NCBI GenBank assembly: GCA_964500775.1 | Contig: CAZCQG010000009.1 | Coordinates: 1 to 59,745, forward strand | Source of the DNA: CAZCQG01 sp964500775 | GTDB taxonomy: Bacteria; Campylobacterota; Campylobacteria; Campylobacterales; CAZCQG01 | Length of the DNA stretch: 59,745 nucleotides | Reading direction: 5' to 3' | Shown: piece after piece, positions 42,145 to 50,069 of the stretch | Numbering within the stretch: position 1 is the first letter of the stretch | Layout of the letters: the number at the start of each line of letters is the position of its first letter | Program-made: the position numbers and the translations under genes | The notes under the pieces: generated by a model | The model's database searches: none | Told to the model about the DNA's origin: nothing | The model's input: only the letters and a program-made list of their open reading frames with translations

Positions 42145-44217
42145 TTTGAAATACGGAACGGTCACAAGCTCTTTTTTCGGTTCGGCTATATAGTACCCTT
42201 GCGAGAAGTCGACACCGAAGTTTTTGACTATCTCAAACACATCGTGTGAATGGACGAATTCAGCGACGGTTTTAATGTTAAGCTTCTTGGAGAAGTCGAC
42301 GATGGTTTGGGAGATGATCTGGGAGTTTTTGTCGGTATCGCTATTTTTGATGATGGAGGCATCGATTTTCAAAAAGTCGATGTTGAGCTTTAATATATGC
42401 GAAAAGTTCGAATACCCGCTTCCAAAATCATCAATCGCCACCTTTGCGCCTAGCTCTTTTGCGGCATTGATAAACTCGGCGACGTTTTCGTAGTTTTCGA
42501 TACCTTCGGATTCGAGTATTTCAAATATTACCCTGCTTCCTATGTCGTATCGCTTCATCCCCTCGAAAATAAAATCGATAGTATTTTTATCCAAAATATC
42601 GTCTATCGAGAGATTGAGCGAAAAAGTCGCCGTATTGCTTTTAAAGGTCTCAAATGCGTCTGTTACGATTTTTCGGGTGATTTTTTGATAGAGACGACTT
42701 TTTTTCGAGATGTCTATAAAAAAGTAAGGCGAGTAGACATTTCCCTCCGCACTAATAAGCCTCGCTAGACATTCATACTTATTGATCTCGCCCGTTCTAT
42801 TGTTGTATATAGGTTGATAATAGGAGACGAGCCTCCCTTCTTCGAGGGCGCTTTTGAGCATATTGAGCCATTTAAAGTTCTCTTCGTACTCTTTCATCAC
42901 CGTCATAGAATCGTCATAAATCAAATACGAACGCCGTGTTTTCTTCGCTCTTTTGAGAGACATATCGGCTTTTGCCAATACGCTTTCTTCACTTTCATGG
43001 GCAGCTCCGGCGGTGATTCTTATATGTACCTCTTGGTCTTTAAGATATATTTTGTGGTCTTCGAGTTTGTCGTGGAGCGTCACGATAAACTCATCGAAAT
43101 TTTCAAACGTGCCTGCATTGAGCAATGCGTACTCATCTGCTTGCATTTTATAAAGGGTAAAACCGGTCCCCTTCGCAAGTTCTTGGAGTTTCAAAGCGAT
43201 GTCGTTAATTACCTTATCTCCGATTTCCGAGCCGTAAAAGTCGTTGATTTCCTTAAAGGAATCGATATTCAATAGCACGAGAAACGGTTTTTGGGTTTTT
43301 TTGATGGCTTCGATAAGACTAAGTCTATTGGGTAGCGAGGTGAGCTTGTCCGTATAAAGTTGGATTTCTAGTTCTTTGTTTTTTTCTTCCACGAGGCTGA
43401 TATGGTGCTTGAGTTCGCTATTGAGATCTTCGAGTATGAGTCTGTTTTGCTCAAGTTCGACCTCAAAGAGTTTACGTCTTGTTATGTTCACGAGGTTTGC
43501 CACGTAGAGAGGCTTGTCCTCGATCATAATTTTATTAAATGAGATGTCTAGGAACTTTATACGGTTATCTCTATCAAAAAGTCTCGCTTCGGAAATTTTA
43601 AAATTTTCGGGTGTTTTGTCAAGTTCAAATTCGATTCTTTTTGCATCTTCCTCTAAAAAGATGGAAGGAAAACTTGTATTCTCTTCCCCTGCATATCCCG
43701 TTATATCACCGAATGCTTTGTTACAATATTTGATGGATTCGCCGAAAAGTACGATACCTACGGGAGAGTTGTTGGCGATAATCTCTATAAAAAGATCTTT
43801 CTCCTCCACCTCTTTTTGCGACTTTTTAAAATTTATCGACCTTGCGTTTTTCTCTAGTGCCTCAATGAGCTTTTTGTTATTTACCGGTTTGTTTACATAC
43901 GAATCGATCCCGATATTGATCGCTTCCAAAAGAAAATAGGTATCGTTAAATGCCGAAATGATAATAATGGGTGTTTCGGGAGATTCTTCTTTTATTTTTT
44001 GTGACATCTCAAGACCGTTCATTTTAGGCATCATGATGTCAGTCACGACTATGTCGGGCTTATGTTTTCTAAATTGCTCTAGACCGTCCGCGCCATCCTC
44101 GGCAGAATAGACCTCTTTAAACCTGCGCTTTAAGAACTCTACAAATGATTCTCGAACCCAGTATTCGTCTTCTACGCATAAGACGGTTAGACCGCTAAAA
44201 ATCTCAAAATCTTTCAA
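42136..44217 (-). CDS. Response regulator with REC, PAS, GGDEF-like and EAL domains
   Basis: A 693-residue protein: REC domain (residues 10-125) with the acidic pair Glu16/Asp17, phospho-acceptor Asp60 in VVTDIMMP and Lys110 in VNKPVNN; a PAS domain (about 145-255); a linker coiled coil; a GGDEF domain from about 290 with the signature changed to QADEY, so synthesis of c-di-GMP is unlikely; and an EAL domain from about 455 with ECLARL, DDFGSGYSNF and the terminal QGYYIAEP. Key EAL residues look intact, so phosphodiesterase activity is plausible. The ATG is within the end of the coiled-coil gene (overlap at 44214-44217), so both are one operon. Confidence 0.9.
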   Translation of the reverse strand: MKDFEIFSGLTVLCVEDEYWVRESFVEFLKRRFKEVYSAEDGADGLEQFRKHKPDIVVTDIMMPKMNGLEMSQKIKEESPETPIIIISAFNDTYFLLEAINIGIDSYVNKPVNNKKLIEALEKNARSINFKKSQKEVEEKDLFIEIIANNSPVGIVLFGESIKYCNKAFGDITGYAGEENTSFPSIFLEEDAKRIEFELDKTPENFKISEARLFDRDNRIKFLDISFNKIMIEDKPLYVANLVNITRRKLFEVELEQNRLILEDLNSELKHHISLVEEKNKELEIQLYTDKLTSLPNRLSLIEAIKKTQKPFLVLLNIDSFKEINDFYGSEIGDKVINDIALKLQELAKGTGFTLYKMQADEYALLNAGTFENFDEFIVTLHDKLEDHKIYLKDQEVHIRITAGAAHESEESVLAKADMSLKRAKKTRRSYLIYDDSMTVMKEYEENFKWLNMLKSALEEGRLVSYYQPIYNNRTGEINKYECLARLISAEGNVYSPYFFIDISKKSRLYQKITRKIVTDAFETFKSNTATFSLNLSIDDILDKNTIDFIFEGMKRYDIGSRVIFEILESEGIENYENVAEFINAAKELGAKVAIDDFGSGYSNFSHILKLNIDFLKIDASIIKNSDTDKNSQIISQTIVDFSKKLNIKTVAEFVHSHDVFEIVKNFGVDFSQGYYIAEPKKELVTVPYFKSI

Positions 44218-44978
44218 TAGCTACTTCCTTCTGTTTCTAGCGTCTCAAAATGAAGCTCCCCTACTAAAGAGTATTTTTCTACGAAGGAAAGAAAAAGCGC
44301 CTCGATATTTTCAGTGCTGTTTCCCCAGTATTCAATCGTAGGATTCCTAAAAATATCGGCAGGACGCATCTCTATGATTCCTTTGGTTTGCTCGATCGCA
44401 TCTTCATTGACTTTTATGATATATGCAGCAAATGCTCTTGCGACTAGCATAAGTTCAAATCTGTCTTTGAGTTTTACGTTTTCGAGTTTAAAGCTTTTAT
44501 GTCCAAGGGAATCTATAGAACATAAGTAGTATTTGATGGTCTCAACAGAGCTCTCTTTGAGAAAATCATCTTCGATATTTACCGAAAACATCAAATCTCT
44601 ATTTTCCCCGAATGCTCGGGAGTTGAGAAGCTCGACCACGACTTCGCTTTCAGGTTTTTTTTCTTTTTGACCTGCCACTTCAAAAAACTCCATAAGTATA
44701 TCTACTTCACTACCGAAGCGCTCAATGTCACTGTTGATGTCTTTGAGCATTTCATCCTTGAGGCGGAGTTCGCTATTTTTTTGTTCCAATTCATCTTGGA
44801 GCGAGCGTATGGTCTCTTTGAGTGCTTTGACGCTTTTTATTCCGTACTGCAACTCTATGTCGAGTCTTTTTACTTCCGATTTTAGTAGAGTATTTTCGTT
44901 TTGAAGAATAGTATTTTTTCTATCGAGCTCTTCTGCGACTTTTTGGAAGTGCAAAGCACCCTTTTCAACTTTTATCAT
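44214..44978 (-). CDS. Coiled-coil protein partner of the REC-EAL regulator
   Basis: A 254-residue protein of unknown family. Residues about 10-90 form one long coiled coil (AEELDRKNTILQNENTLLKSEVKRL and on). The C-terminal part (about 110-254) is a globular domain with LFSVNIEDDFLKESS-like strand and helix segments and VARAFAAYIIKVNE. No signal or membrane segment. The overlap of its stop with the regulator gene and shared orientation suggest both act together, perhaps as sensor or scaffold; that is inference. Confidence 0.75.
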   Translation of the reverse strand: MIKVEKGALHFQKVAEELDRKNTILQNENTLLKSEVKRLDIELQYGIKSVKALKETIRSLQDELEQKNSELRLKDEMLKDINSDIERFGSEVDILMEFFEVAGQKEKKPESEVVVELLNSRAFGENRDLMFSVNIEDDFLKESSVETIKYYLCSIDSLGHKSFKLENVKLKDRFELMLVARAFAAYIIKVNEDAIEQTKGIIEMRPADIFRNPTIEYWGNSTENIEALFLSFVEKYSLVGELHFETLETEGSSY

Positions 44979-45033
44979 AAAAATACCTCAAGCTTTTGTT
45001 TTGATAAAACAATATAACTAACAAGATTTTGCC

Positions 45034-45957
45034 CTATCTTAACTTACAAGATGCCAACTCTACTGCACCCTTTATTGCATTTGTATAACTTTTAGTATTT
45101 GGCACAGTGTCGGAGTAGGCAATATCAAACGCCGTGCCGTGTCCCACGGATGTGCGGATAATCGGGAGAGCGAGGGAGATGTTGATACACTCCTCGAAGT
45201 AGAGGGCTTTGAGCGGCGCTAATCCTTGGTCGTGGTAGAGACAGACGAAGTTTTCAAAATATTCACGCGAACCTCTTGTAAAGGCAATGTCGGGAACAAG
45301 GGGACCGAAAAAAATATTTTCTCCGAAATGAGTGTTTCCGTTTTGTATCGCTTCTGCTACCGCAAAGTCTTCGCTGCCTAGCACACCGTTATCGCCCGCG
45401 TGGGGATTGAGTCCCAGTACGCCCCACCTGTGTTTTGGCATATGGGTTTGAAGAGTGATCAAAAATTTCGTTAGCGCAGATTCATTTACCCTTTCGAGTG
45501 CTTTTTTGATGGGGAGATGTTCGGTAAAGAGGGCGACGTAAAATCTCGGAATCCCCATTACCATAATGGCATCTTGTTTGAAATGAGCGCGCAGAGCATC
45601 GGTGTGACCGACGAAAGGAATCCCCGTCTTATACCACGATTCTTTATTGATAGGAAGAGTGACTGTCGCGGCGCACTCATTTTGCTCCGTTAAATAGACG
45701 GCTTGCTTGAAAGATTCATAAGAGTATCTCCCCGATTCCGCGCAGACTTTTCCAGCTTCGATAGTGAATTCACCCGCAAGCTCCGTGCAGTCCATATCCG
45801 CAGGCACAGTGAGCGACAGTTTATCGGCGGCTTGGGAGAGCATTTTTTTGGAGACGCAATAGAGCGGTTCGCAGTACCGTTTTATACTTTCATGTGATCT
45901 AATAGCGATTTCAGCGCCGATCCCGTTAAGATCGCCTATGGAGATAGCAAGCTTCAT
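45034..45957 (-). CDS. pdxA: 4-hydroxythreonine-4-phosphate dehydrogenase PdxA
   Basis: PdxA oxidises 4-phosphohydroxythreonine in the DXP-dependent pyridoxal phosphate pathway. The 307-residue protein opens AISIGDLNGIGAEIA and has the metal-binding HTDAL, GLNPHAGDNG and LYHDQGLAPLKA motifs. The ATG overlaps the 3' end of pdxJ by 4 bp (45954-45957). Functional call is strong; the two genes together give PLP to enzymes such as NspC. Confidence 0.95.
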   Translation of the reverse strand: MKLAISIGDLNGIGAEIAIRSHESIKRYCEPLYCVSKKMLSQAADKLSLTVPADMDCTELAGEFTIEAGKVCAESGRYSYESFKQAVYLTEQNECAATVTLPINKESWYKTGIPFVGHTDALRAHFKQDAIMVMGIPRFYVALFTEHLPIKKALERVNESALTKFLITLQTHMPKHRWGVLGLNPHAGDNGVLGSEDFAVAEAIQNGNTHFGENIFFGPLVPDIAFTRGSREYFENFVCLYHDQGLAPLKALYFEECINISLALPIIRTSVGHGTAFDIAYSDTVPNTKSYTNAIKGAVELASCKLR

Positions 45958-46733
45958 ATGAGGAGATTCTTCATATCCAAAATCGCTTGCTTTAATCCTA
46001 CGAAAACTGATTTAGCGATGATGCTATGACCGATATTGAGCTCAAATATCTCTTCGATTCCCCGTATGAGGTGGACGTTTTGGTAGTTCAACCCATGCCC
46101 TGCTGCCACTTCGAGCCCGAGCTTTTTTCCGCGGCGTGCAGATTCTTGTATGGCGATGAGCGATTCTCGGAGCATTTTTTGGAGGATTTCTCGGGGAAGC
46201 TCTAGCTCTTTTATCGAGTGTTTTGTGTGGCGGAGGTTGGTATGTAGCATTAAAAAGATATTTGCAAAATGCCCCGTGTGCAGCTCTACGTATTGAATGC
46301 CGAGTTCTTTTGAGATGTCGATAGTTTCTATAGTCGGGTCTATAAAAAGGGAAACCGACACATCATTTTCTTGAAATTTTTGGACGGCTTGTCGCACTCT
46401 TTCAAATCCCCCCGCGACATCTAGCCCTCCCTCGGTCGTCACCTCTTCTCTTTTTTCTGGGACGATAGTTACTCTTTGAGGTTTCAAAGATGCGATTAAA
46501 TCGACTATTTGAGGATTGATGGAGCATTCTACGTTTACGGGAAGAAAAGCACTCTCTATTACTCTTTTTAGATCAAAATCGTCTATGTGCCGTCTGTCTT
46601 CACGCAAGTGAATCGTGATCTGATCCGCCCCCGCCTCTTTTGCGATGAATACGGCTTGCAATGGGTCGGGTTCGTTTATCGCGCGTGCTTCGCGCAGAGT
46701 GGCTATATGGTCTATGTTTACGCCGAGTTTCAT
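45954..46733 (-). CDS. pdxJ: Pyridoxine 5'-phosphate synthase PdxJ
   Basis: PdxJ closes the pyridoxine ring from 1-deoxyxylulose phosphate and the PdxA product. The 259-residue TIM-barrel protein begins MKLGVNIDHIATLREAR and has the ITIHLREDRRHI, VNVECSI, PEKREEVTTEGGLD and the AGHGLNYQN motifs. I use the ATG at 46733 because it gives the family start; an in-frame TTG 15 bp upstream is also open. It is divergent from ppx/gppA across 75 bp that contain a perfect palindrome of two back-to-back -10 elements. Confidence 0.95.
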   Translation of the reverse strand: MKLGVNIDHIATLREARAINEPDPLQAVFIAKEAGADQITIHLREDRRHIDDFDLKRVIESAFLPVNVECSINPQIVDLIASLKPQRVTIVPEKREEVTTEGGLDVAGGFERVRQAVQKFQENDVSVSLFIDPTIETIDISKELGIQYVELHTGHFANIFLMLHTNLRHTKHSIKELELPREILQKMLRESLIAIQESARRGKKLGLEVAAGHGLNYQNVHLIRGIEEIFELNIGHSIIAKSVFVGLKQAILDMKNLLI

Positions 46734-46762
46734 ATAAAAGTACTCCAAAGAAATGTAACCGA

Positions 46763-46786
46763 AATTGTAGCATTAATGCTACAATT
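46763..46786. promoter_or_regulatory. Perfect 24-bp palindrome with two divergent extended -10 elements
   Basis: Half sites AATTGTAGCATT and AATGCTACAATT are exact reverse complements centred between pdxJ and ppx. On the plus strand the right half contains TGC-TACAAT (TACAAT at 46780-46785), an extended -10 for ppx; on the minus strand the mirror copy (46769-46764) is placed for pdxJ. The two hexamers are 10 bp apart, so only one polymerase could bind at a time. An operator overlapping both is also possible. Confidence 0.6.
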
Positions 46787-46808
46787 CTCAAAAAAATTTG
46801 GAGCAGGT

Positions 46809-47714
46809 ATGGTCTCGATCGACTTGGGCAGTAACACGTTAAGGGTATTAAAGTTTGATTGCAAAAATTTTGAACGACGTAAGGATTTTGAAAAGGTAGT
46901 ACGGAGTGCGGATGGGATGCACCTAAGCGGAAAAATAAGCGATGCGGCATTAGAGCGAATAATAGACGCGATCAAAGAAGCAAAAGAGCGCATAGATTTT
47001 GAGGATGAAATAGTCGCTACCGCTACCGCGGCATTTAGAAAAGCGACAAACGGCAAAGAAGTTTTAAAAAAGATACAGGCGGCAAGCGGTATCCAGTTTA
47101 AAATAATCGACGGGGAAGATGAAGCATATTACACTTGCCTTGGAGTAAGCAACGGCTTGCTGAAGCTTGGAATCGATGAAACGTTTGCATGTGTGGACAT
47201 CGGCGGCGGTTCTACGGAGATCGCGTTTTTTGACAAAGAGACGTTTGTGTCAAAGAGTTTTGAGGTCGGAATCATTTCGGTGTCTCAAAAACACAATACC
47301 GTCGATGGGATTCGTATGGCTTTGCCGAAACTTTTTTCGGAGGTAAAGGAGTTTTTGGAAGATGCCAAGAATATCGTACGATTAAAATCGTGTGTCTATT
47401 GCGCTACGGCAGGTACTCCCACGACGTTAGCCGCGCTGAAAGTTGGGCTAGATTACGGCAGTTACGACCATGAGAAGATAAACGGAACAAAGCTTTATAA
47501 AGAGGATCTTTCAAAATATCTCGGAATCCTGCTTAAAACTAGTATGCAAAAAAGGGAAGAGCTGGTGGGTGTCGGGAGAGCCGACCTCATCATCAGCGGA
47601 ATCCTTATTTTTGAATACATTTTCGACCTGCTAAAAACCGAAGAGTTCATCGCCATAGATGACGGATTACGCGAGGGAATCGCCATAGCTAAATGCAAAG
47701 GGATGAAGATATAA
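46809..47714 (+). CDS. Exopolyphosphatase/pppGpp phosphohydrolase family protein
   Basis: A 301-residue ASKHA-fold phosphatase. It has IDLGSNTLRV at the N-terminus and VDIGGGSTEIAFF near residue 134, and the C-terminal AIDDGLREGIA. Either it removes terminal phosphates of polyphosphate (Ppx) or converts pppGpp to ppGpp (GppA); these cannot be separated here. The ATG follows GGAG, 9 bases before, and is the first with the canonical MVSIDLGSN start. Its stop codon is part of the 23-bp direct repeat that continues downstream. Confidence 0.86.
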   Translation: MVSIDLGSNTLRVLKFDCKNFERRKDFEKVVRSADGMHLSGKISDAALERIIDAIKEAKERIDFEDEIVATATAAFRKATNGKEVLKKIQAASGIQFKIIDGEDEAYYTCLGVSNGLLKLGIDETFACVDIGGGSTEIAFFDKETFVSKSFEVGIISVSQKHNTVDGIRMALPKLFSEVKEFLEDAKNIVRLKSCVYCATAGTPTTLAALKVGLDYGSYDHEKINGTKLYKEDLSKYLGILLKTSMQKREELVGVGRADLIISGILIFEYIFDLLKTEEFIAIDDGLREGIAIAKCKGMKI

Positions 47715-47840
47715 CTTCTCCCGCGCAAGCGGGTAGCTTTAGGGGATTGCAAAGGACATTCGTGTCCTTGCCTTCTTGTGCGGGCTTTGCCCGAAAAGAA
47801 GCGTAAATAAAAGTGTCAATGCAAAGGGATGAAGATATAA
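47692..47840. repeat. 23-bp direct repeat flanking a three-hairpin spacer
   Basis: Two exact copies of a 23-bp sequence lie at 47692-47714 (the end of ppx, including its TAA) and 47818-47840. The 103 bp between them hold three hairpins: CCCGC-gcaa-GCGGG (47720-47733), GCAAAGGACA-ttcg-TGTCCTTGC with one bulge (47749-47771), and a nested CTTCT/AGAAG and CGGGC/GCCCG stem (47772-47801). No gene is encoded. It resembles an inserted structured element with a duplication of the end of ppx. Confidence 0.7.
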
Positions 47841-47844
47841 TTTT

Positions 47845-47873
47845 TTGTAACAAAAAGGTTATATTGCTATAAT
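47845..47873 (+). promoter_or_regulatory. Sigma-70 promoter of ilvB
   Basis: TTGTAA (47845-47850) and TATAAT (47868-47873) are 17 bp apart, 30 bp before the start codon of ilvB, just after the second repeat copy. I see no leader peptide or terminator for attenuation between this promoter and ilvB. Confidence 0.72.
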
Positions 47874-47902
47874 AAGCCCTTTAACAAGCATTAGGAGTTT
47901 TT

Positions 47903-49594
47903 ATGAAATTAAACGGCTCTCAGATGGTCATTGAAGCTATGCGCCACGAGGGTGTAGACGTAGTATTCGGCTACCCCGGCGGAGCTATAATGAACGTTTA
48001 TGATGAGATATACAAACAAAACTATTTTGAGCATATTTTGACTCGCCACGAACAAGCGGCAATCCACGCAGCGGACGGATATGCAAGAGCTACGGGAAAA
48101 GTCGGGGTGGCGTTTGTGACAAGCGGTCCGGGATTTACCAATGCGGTCACGGGAATTGCGACGGCGTATATGGACAGTGTCCCGATGGTAATACTAAGCG
48201 GTCAAGTACCCATTACCCTTATCGGAACAGATGCGTTTCAAGAGATAGACGCGGTAGGAATTTCTAGACCGTGTACAAAGCACAACTATTTAGTCAAAAC
48301 GGTTGATGAACTACCGAGGATTCTCAAAGAGGCATTTTATATAGCAAGAAGCGGGAGGCCCGGACCGGTACACGTTGATTTGCCAAAAGACGTGAGTGCG
48401 ACGATAGGAGATTTTGTCTATCCAAAAGAGATAAAATTGCAAACCTACAAGCCCACTTACAAAGGGAATATGCGCCAAATCAAAAAAGCGGCAATCGCGA
48501 TAAAAGAGGCGAAAAAACCGGTGTTTTATCTCGGCGGCGGGGTGATAAGCTCCAATGCCGCTCAAGAAGTACGCGATCTAGTACATATGACGCAGATTCC
48601 GGCATTAGAGACATTGATGGCGAGAGGGACTTTGGCACACGGTGATCCTTTGCTTTTGGGGATGGTCGGTATGCACGGAACGTATGCGGCAAATATGGCG
48701 ATGAGTGAGGCGGATCTCATTATCGCGCTAGGGGCGCGTTTTGATGATAGAGTGACGGGAAAACTCGCCGAGTTCGCGAAAAATGCCCGTATCATCCACG
48801 TAGACATCGATCCTAGCAGTATCGGCAAAATAGTGGATATTCACTTTCCGATAGTCGGTGATCTCAAAAATGTTGTCAATGAATTAAGTGCGATTCTCGA
48901 AGACAACGTCGAAGTAGAATCGTACAAAAGTTGGCGAGCATTGCTCAAACGCTATGCCGAGATACACCCGCTCAAATATGAGGATAGTAACGACAAAATC
49001 AAACCCCAGTGGGTCATAGAGCAAATCGGGAGAATCTACGGTGAAAACGCCAACATCACTACCGATGTCGGGCAGCACCAAATGTGGACGGCGCAGTTTT
49101 ATCCATTTAGCAGACCGAGACAGTTTAACACGAGCGGCGGATTAGGGACGATGGGGTATGGATTCCCCGCAGCTATCGGTGCGAAGGTGGGTGCGAAAGA
49201 TAAAGTGTCTATCAATATCAGCGGGGATGGTTCGATTCTTATGAATATTCAAGAGCTGATGACGGCGGTGGAGAAAAAAATCCCCGTAGTAAACGTCATA
49301 CTCAACAACAACTATCTAGGGATGGTGCGCCAATGGCAGACCTTTTTCTATGATAAAAGATATGCGCAGACCGATTTGAGCGTGCAGCCCGATTTCGTCA
49401 AAGTAGCCGAAGCGTTCGGCGGTGTAGGTTTTCGAGTGACCAAAAAAGAGGAATTCGAAGACGCTTTGAAAAAAGCGGTGGAAAGCGGCAAGGTTGCGAT
49501 AATAGACGTCGTGGTCGATAGATTGGAAAACGTGTTGCCGATGGTGCCTAGCGGCGGGTCGCTATTTAATATGATGCTTGAGTATAAGGACTAG
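47903..49594 (+). CDS. ilvB: Acetolactate synthase large subunit
   Basis: The catalytic subunit (563 residues) makes acetolactate or acetohydroxybutyrate for valine, leucine and isoleucine. It begins GSQMVIEAMRHEGVDVVFGYPGG, has the catalytic Glu in LTRHEQAAIHAADG, the TPP motif GDGSILMNIQEL and the ILNNNYLGMVRQWQ stretch. The ATG follows TTAGGAG. The regulatory subunit ilvH starts 4 bp later. Either IlvB or IlvI would be acceptable names. Confidence 0.95.
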   Translation: MKLNGSQMVIEAMRHEGVDVVFGYPGGAIMNVYDEIYKQNYFEHILTRHEQAAIHAADGYARATGKVGVAFVTSGPGFTNAVTGIATAYMDSVPMVILSGQVPITLIGTDAFQEIDAVGISRPCTKHNYLVKTVDELPRILKEAFYIARSGRPGPVHVDLPKDVSATIGDFVYPKEIKLQTYKPTYKGNMRQIKKAAIAIKEAKKPVFYLGGGVISSNAAQEVRDLVHMTQIPALETLMARGTLAHGDPLLLGMVGMHGTYAANMAMSEADLIIALGARFDDRVTGKLAEFAKNARIIHVDIDPSSIGKIVDIHFPIVGDLKNVVNELSAILEDNVEVESYKSWRALLKRYAEIHPLKYEDSNDKIKPQWVIEQIGRIYGENANITTDVGQHQMWTAQFYPFSRPRQFNTSGGLGTMGYGFPAAIGAKVGAKDKVSINISGDGSILMNIQELMTAVEKKIPVVNVILNNNYLGMVRQWQTFFYDKRYAQTDLSVQPDFVKVAEAFGGVGFRVTKKEEFEDALKKAVESGKVAIIDVVVDRLENVLPMVPSGGSLFNMMLEYKD

Positions 49595-49597
49595 GAT

Positions 49598-50068
49598 ATG
49601 GATGAGAGAAGAGTAATATCGGTAACCGTACTAAATGAACATGGGGTGCTCTCCCGTATTTCAGGACTTTTCGCAGGGCGTGGGTATAACATCGAATCTT
49701 TGACCGTGGCTCCTATCCCCGAGAGTGAATTTTCGCGCATTACGATAGTGACTTCGGGTGATCATAGGGTGCTAGAGCAGATCATAAAACAGCTCCACAA
49801 GCTCATTCCCGTCTACAAGGTCGTCGAGCATGCCGAGATGGTGGAGAAGGAGTTGGCACTTATCAAACTCCCGATGGATGTAAGCCTAGCGGACGTAGAA
49901 GCCCTTTCGCGAGCATATAACGGCGGTATTGCCAATGTGGGCGAGAACTGTGTAATAGTTATGGCGACGGATAAACCGACAAGAATCACTAACTATCTTA
50001 GAGCTATGAAAAAATTTAATCCTGTCGAAATAGTGAGGGGTGGAGTAGTTTCGATAGAGAGGAACTAA
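49598..50068 (+). CDS. ilvH: Acetolactate synthase small (regulatory) subunit IlvH
   Basis: A 156-residue protein with an N-terminal ACT domain (VTVLNEHGVLSRISGLFAGRGYNIESLTV) that binds the feedback inhibitor valine, and a C-terminal domain that activates the large subunit. It starts 4 bp after ilvB and its stop is 1 bp before the GTG of the sensor kinase. Confidence 0.95.
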   Translation: MDERRVISVTVLNEHGVLSRISGLFAGRGYNIESLTVAPIPESEFSRITIVTSGDHRVLEQIIKQLHKLIPVYKVVEHAEMVEKELALIKLPMDVSLADVEALSRAYNGGIANVGENCVIVMATDKPTRITNYLRAMKKFNPVEIVRGGVVSIERN

Positions 50069-50069
50069 A

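Noticed and set aside
44990..45033. TTGTTTTATCAAAACAA hairpin between pdxA and the coiled-coil gene, as a terminator
   Set aside because: The stem is AT-only and no T-tract follows in the direction of pdxA transcription.
47715..47817. Hairpin-rich spacer as a tRNA or an ilv attenuator
   Set aside because: No cloverleaf, anticodon arm or leader peptide with Val/Leu/Ile codons is present, and the ilvB promoter lies downstream of it.
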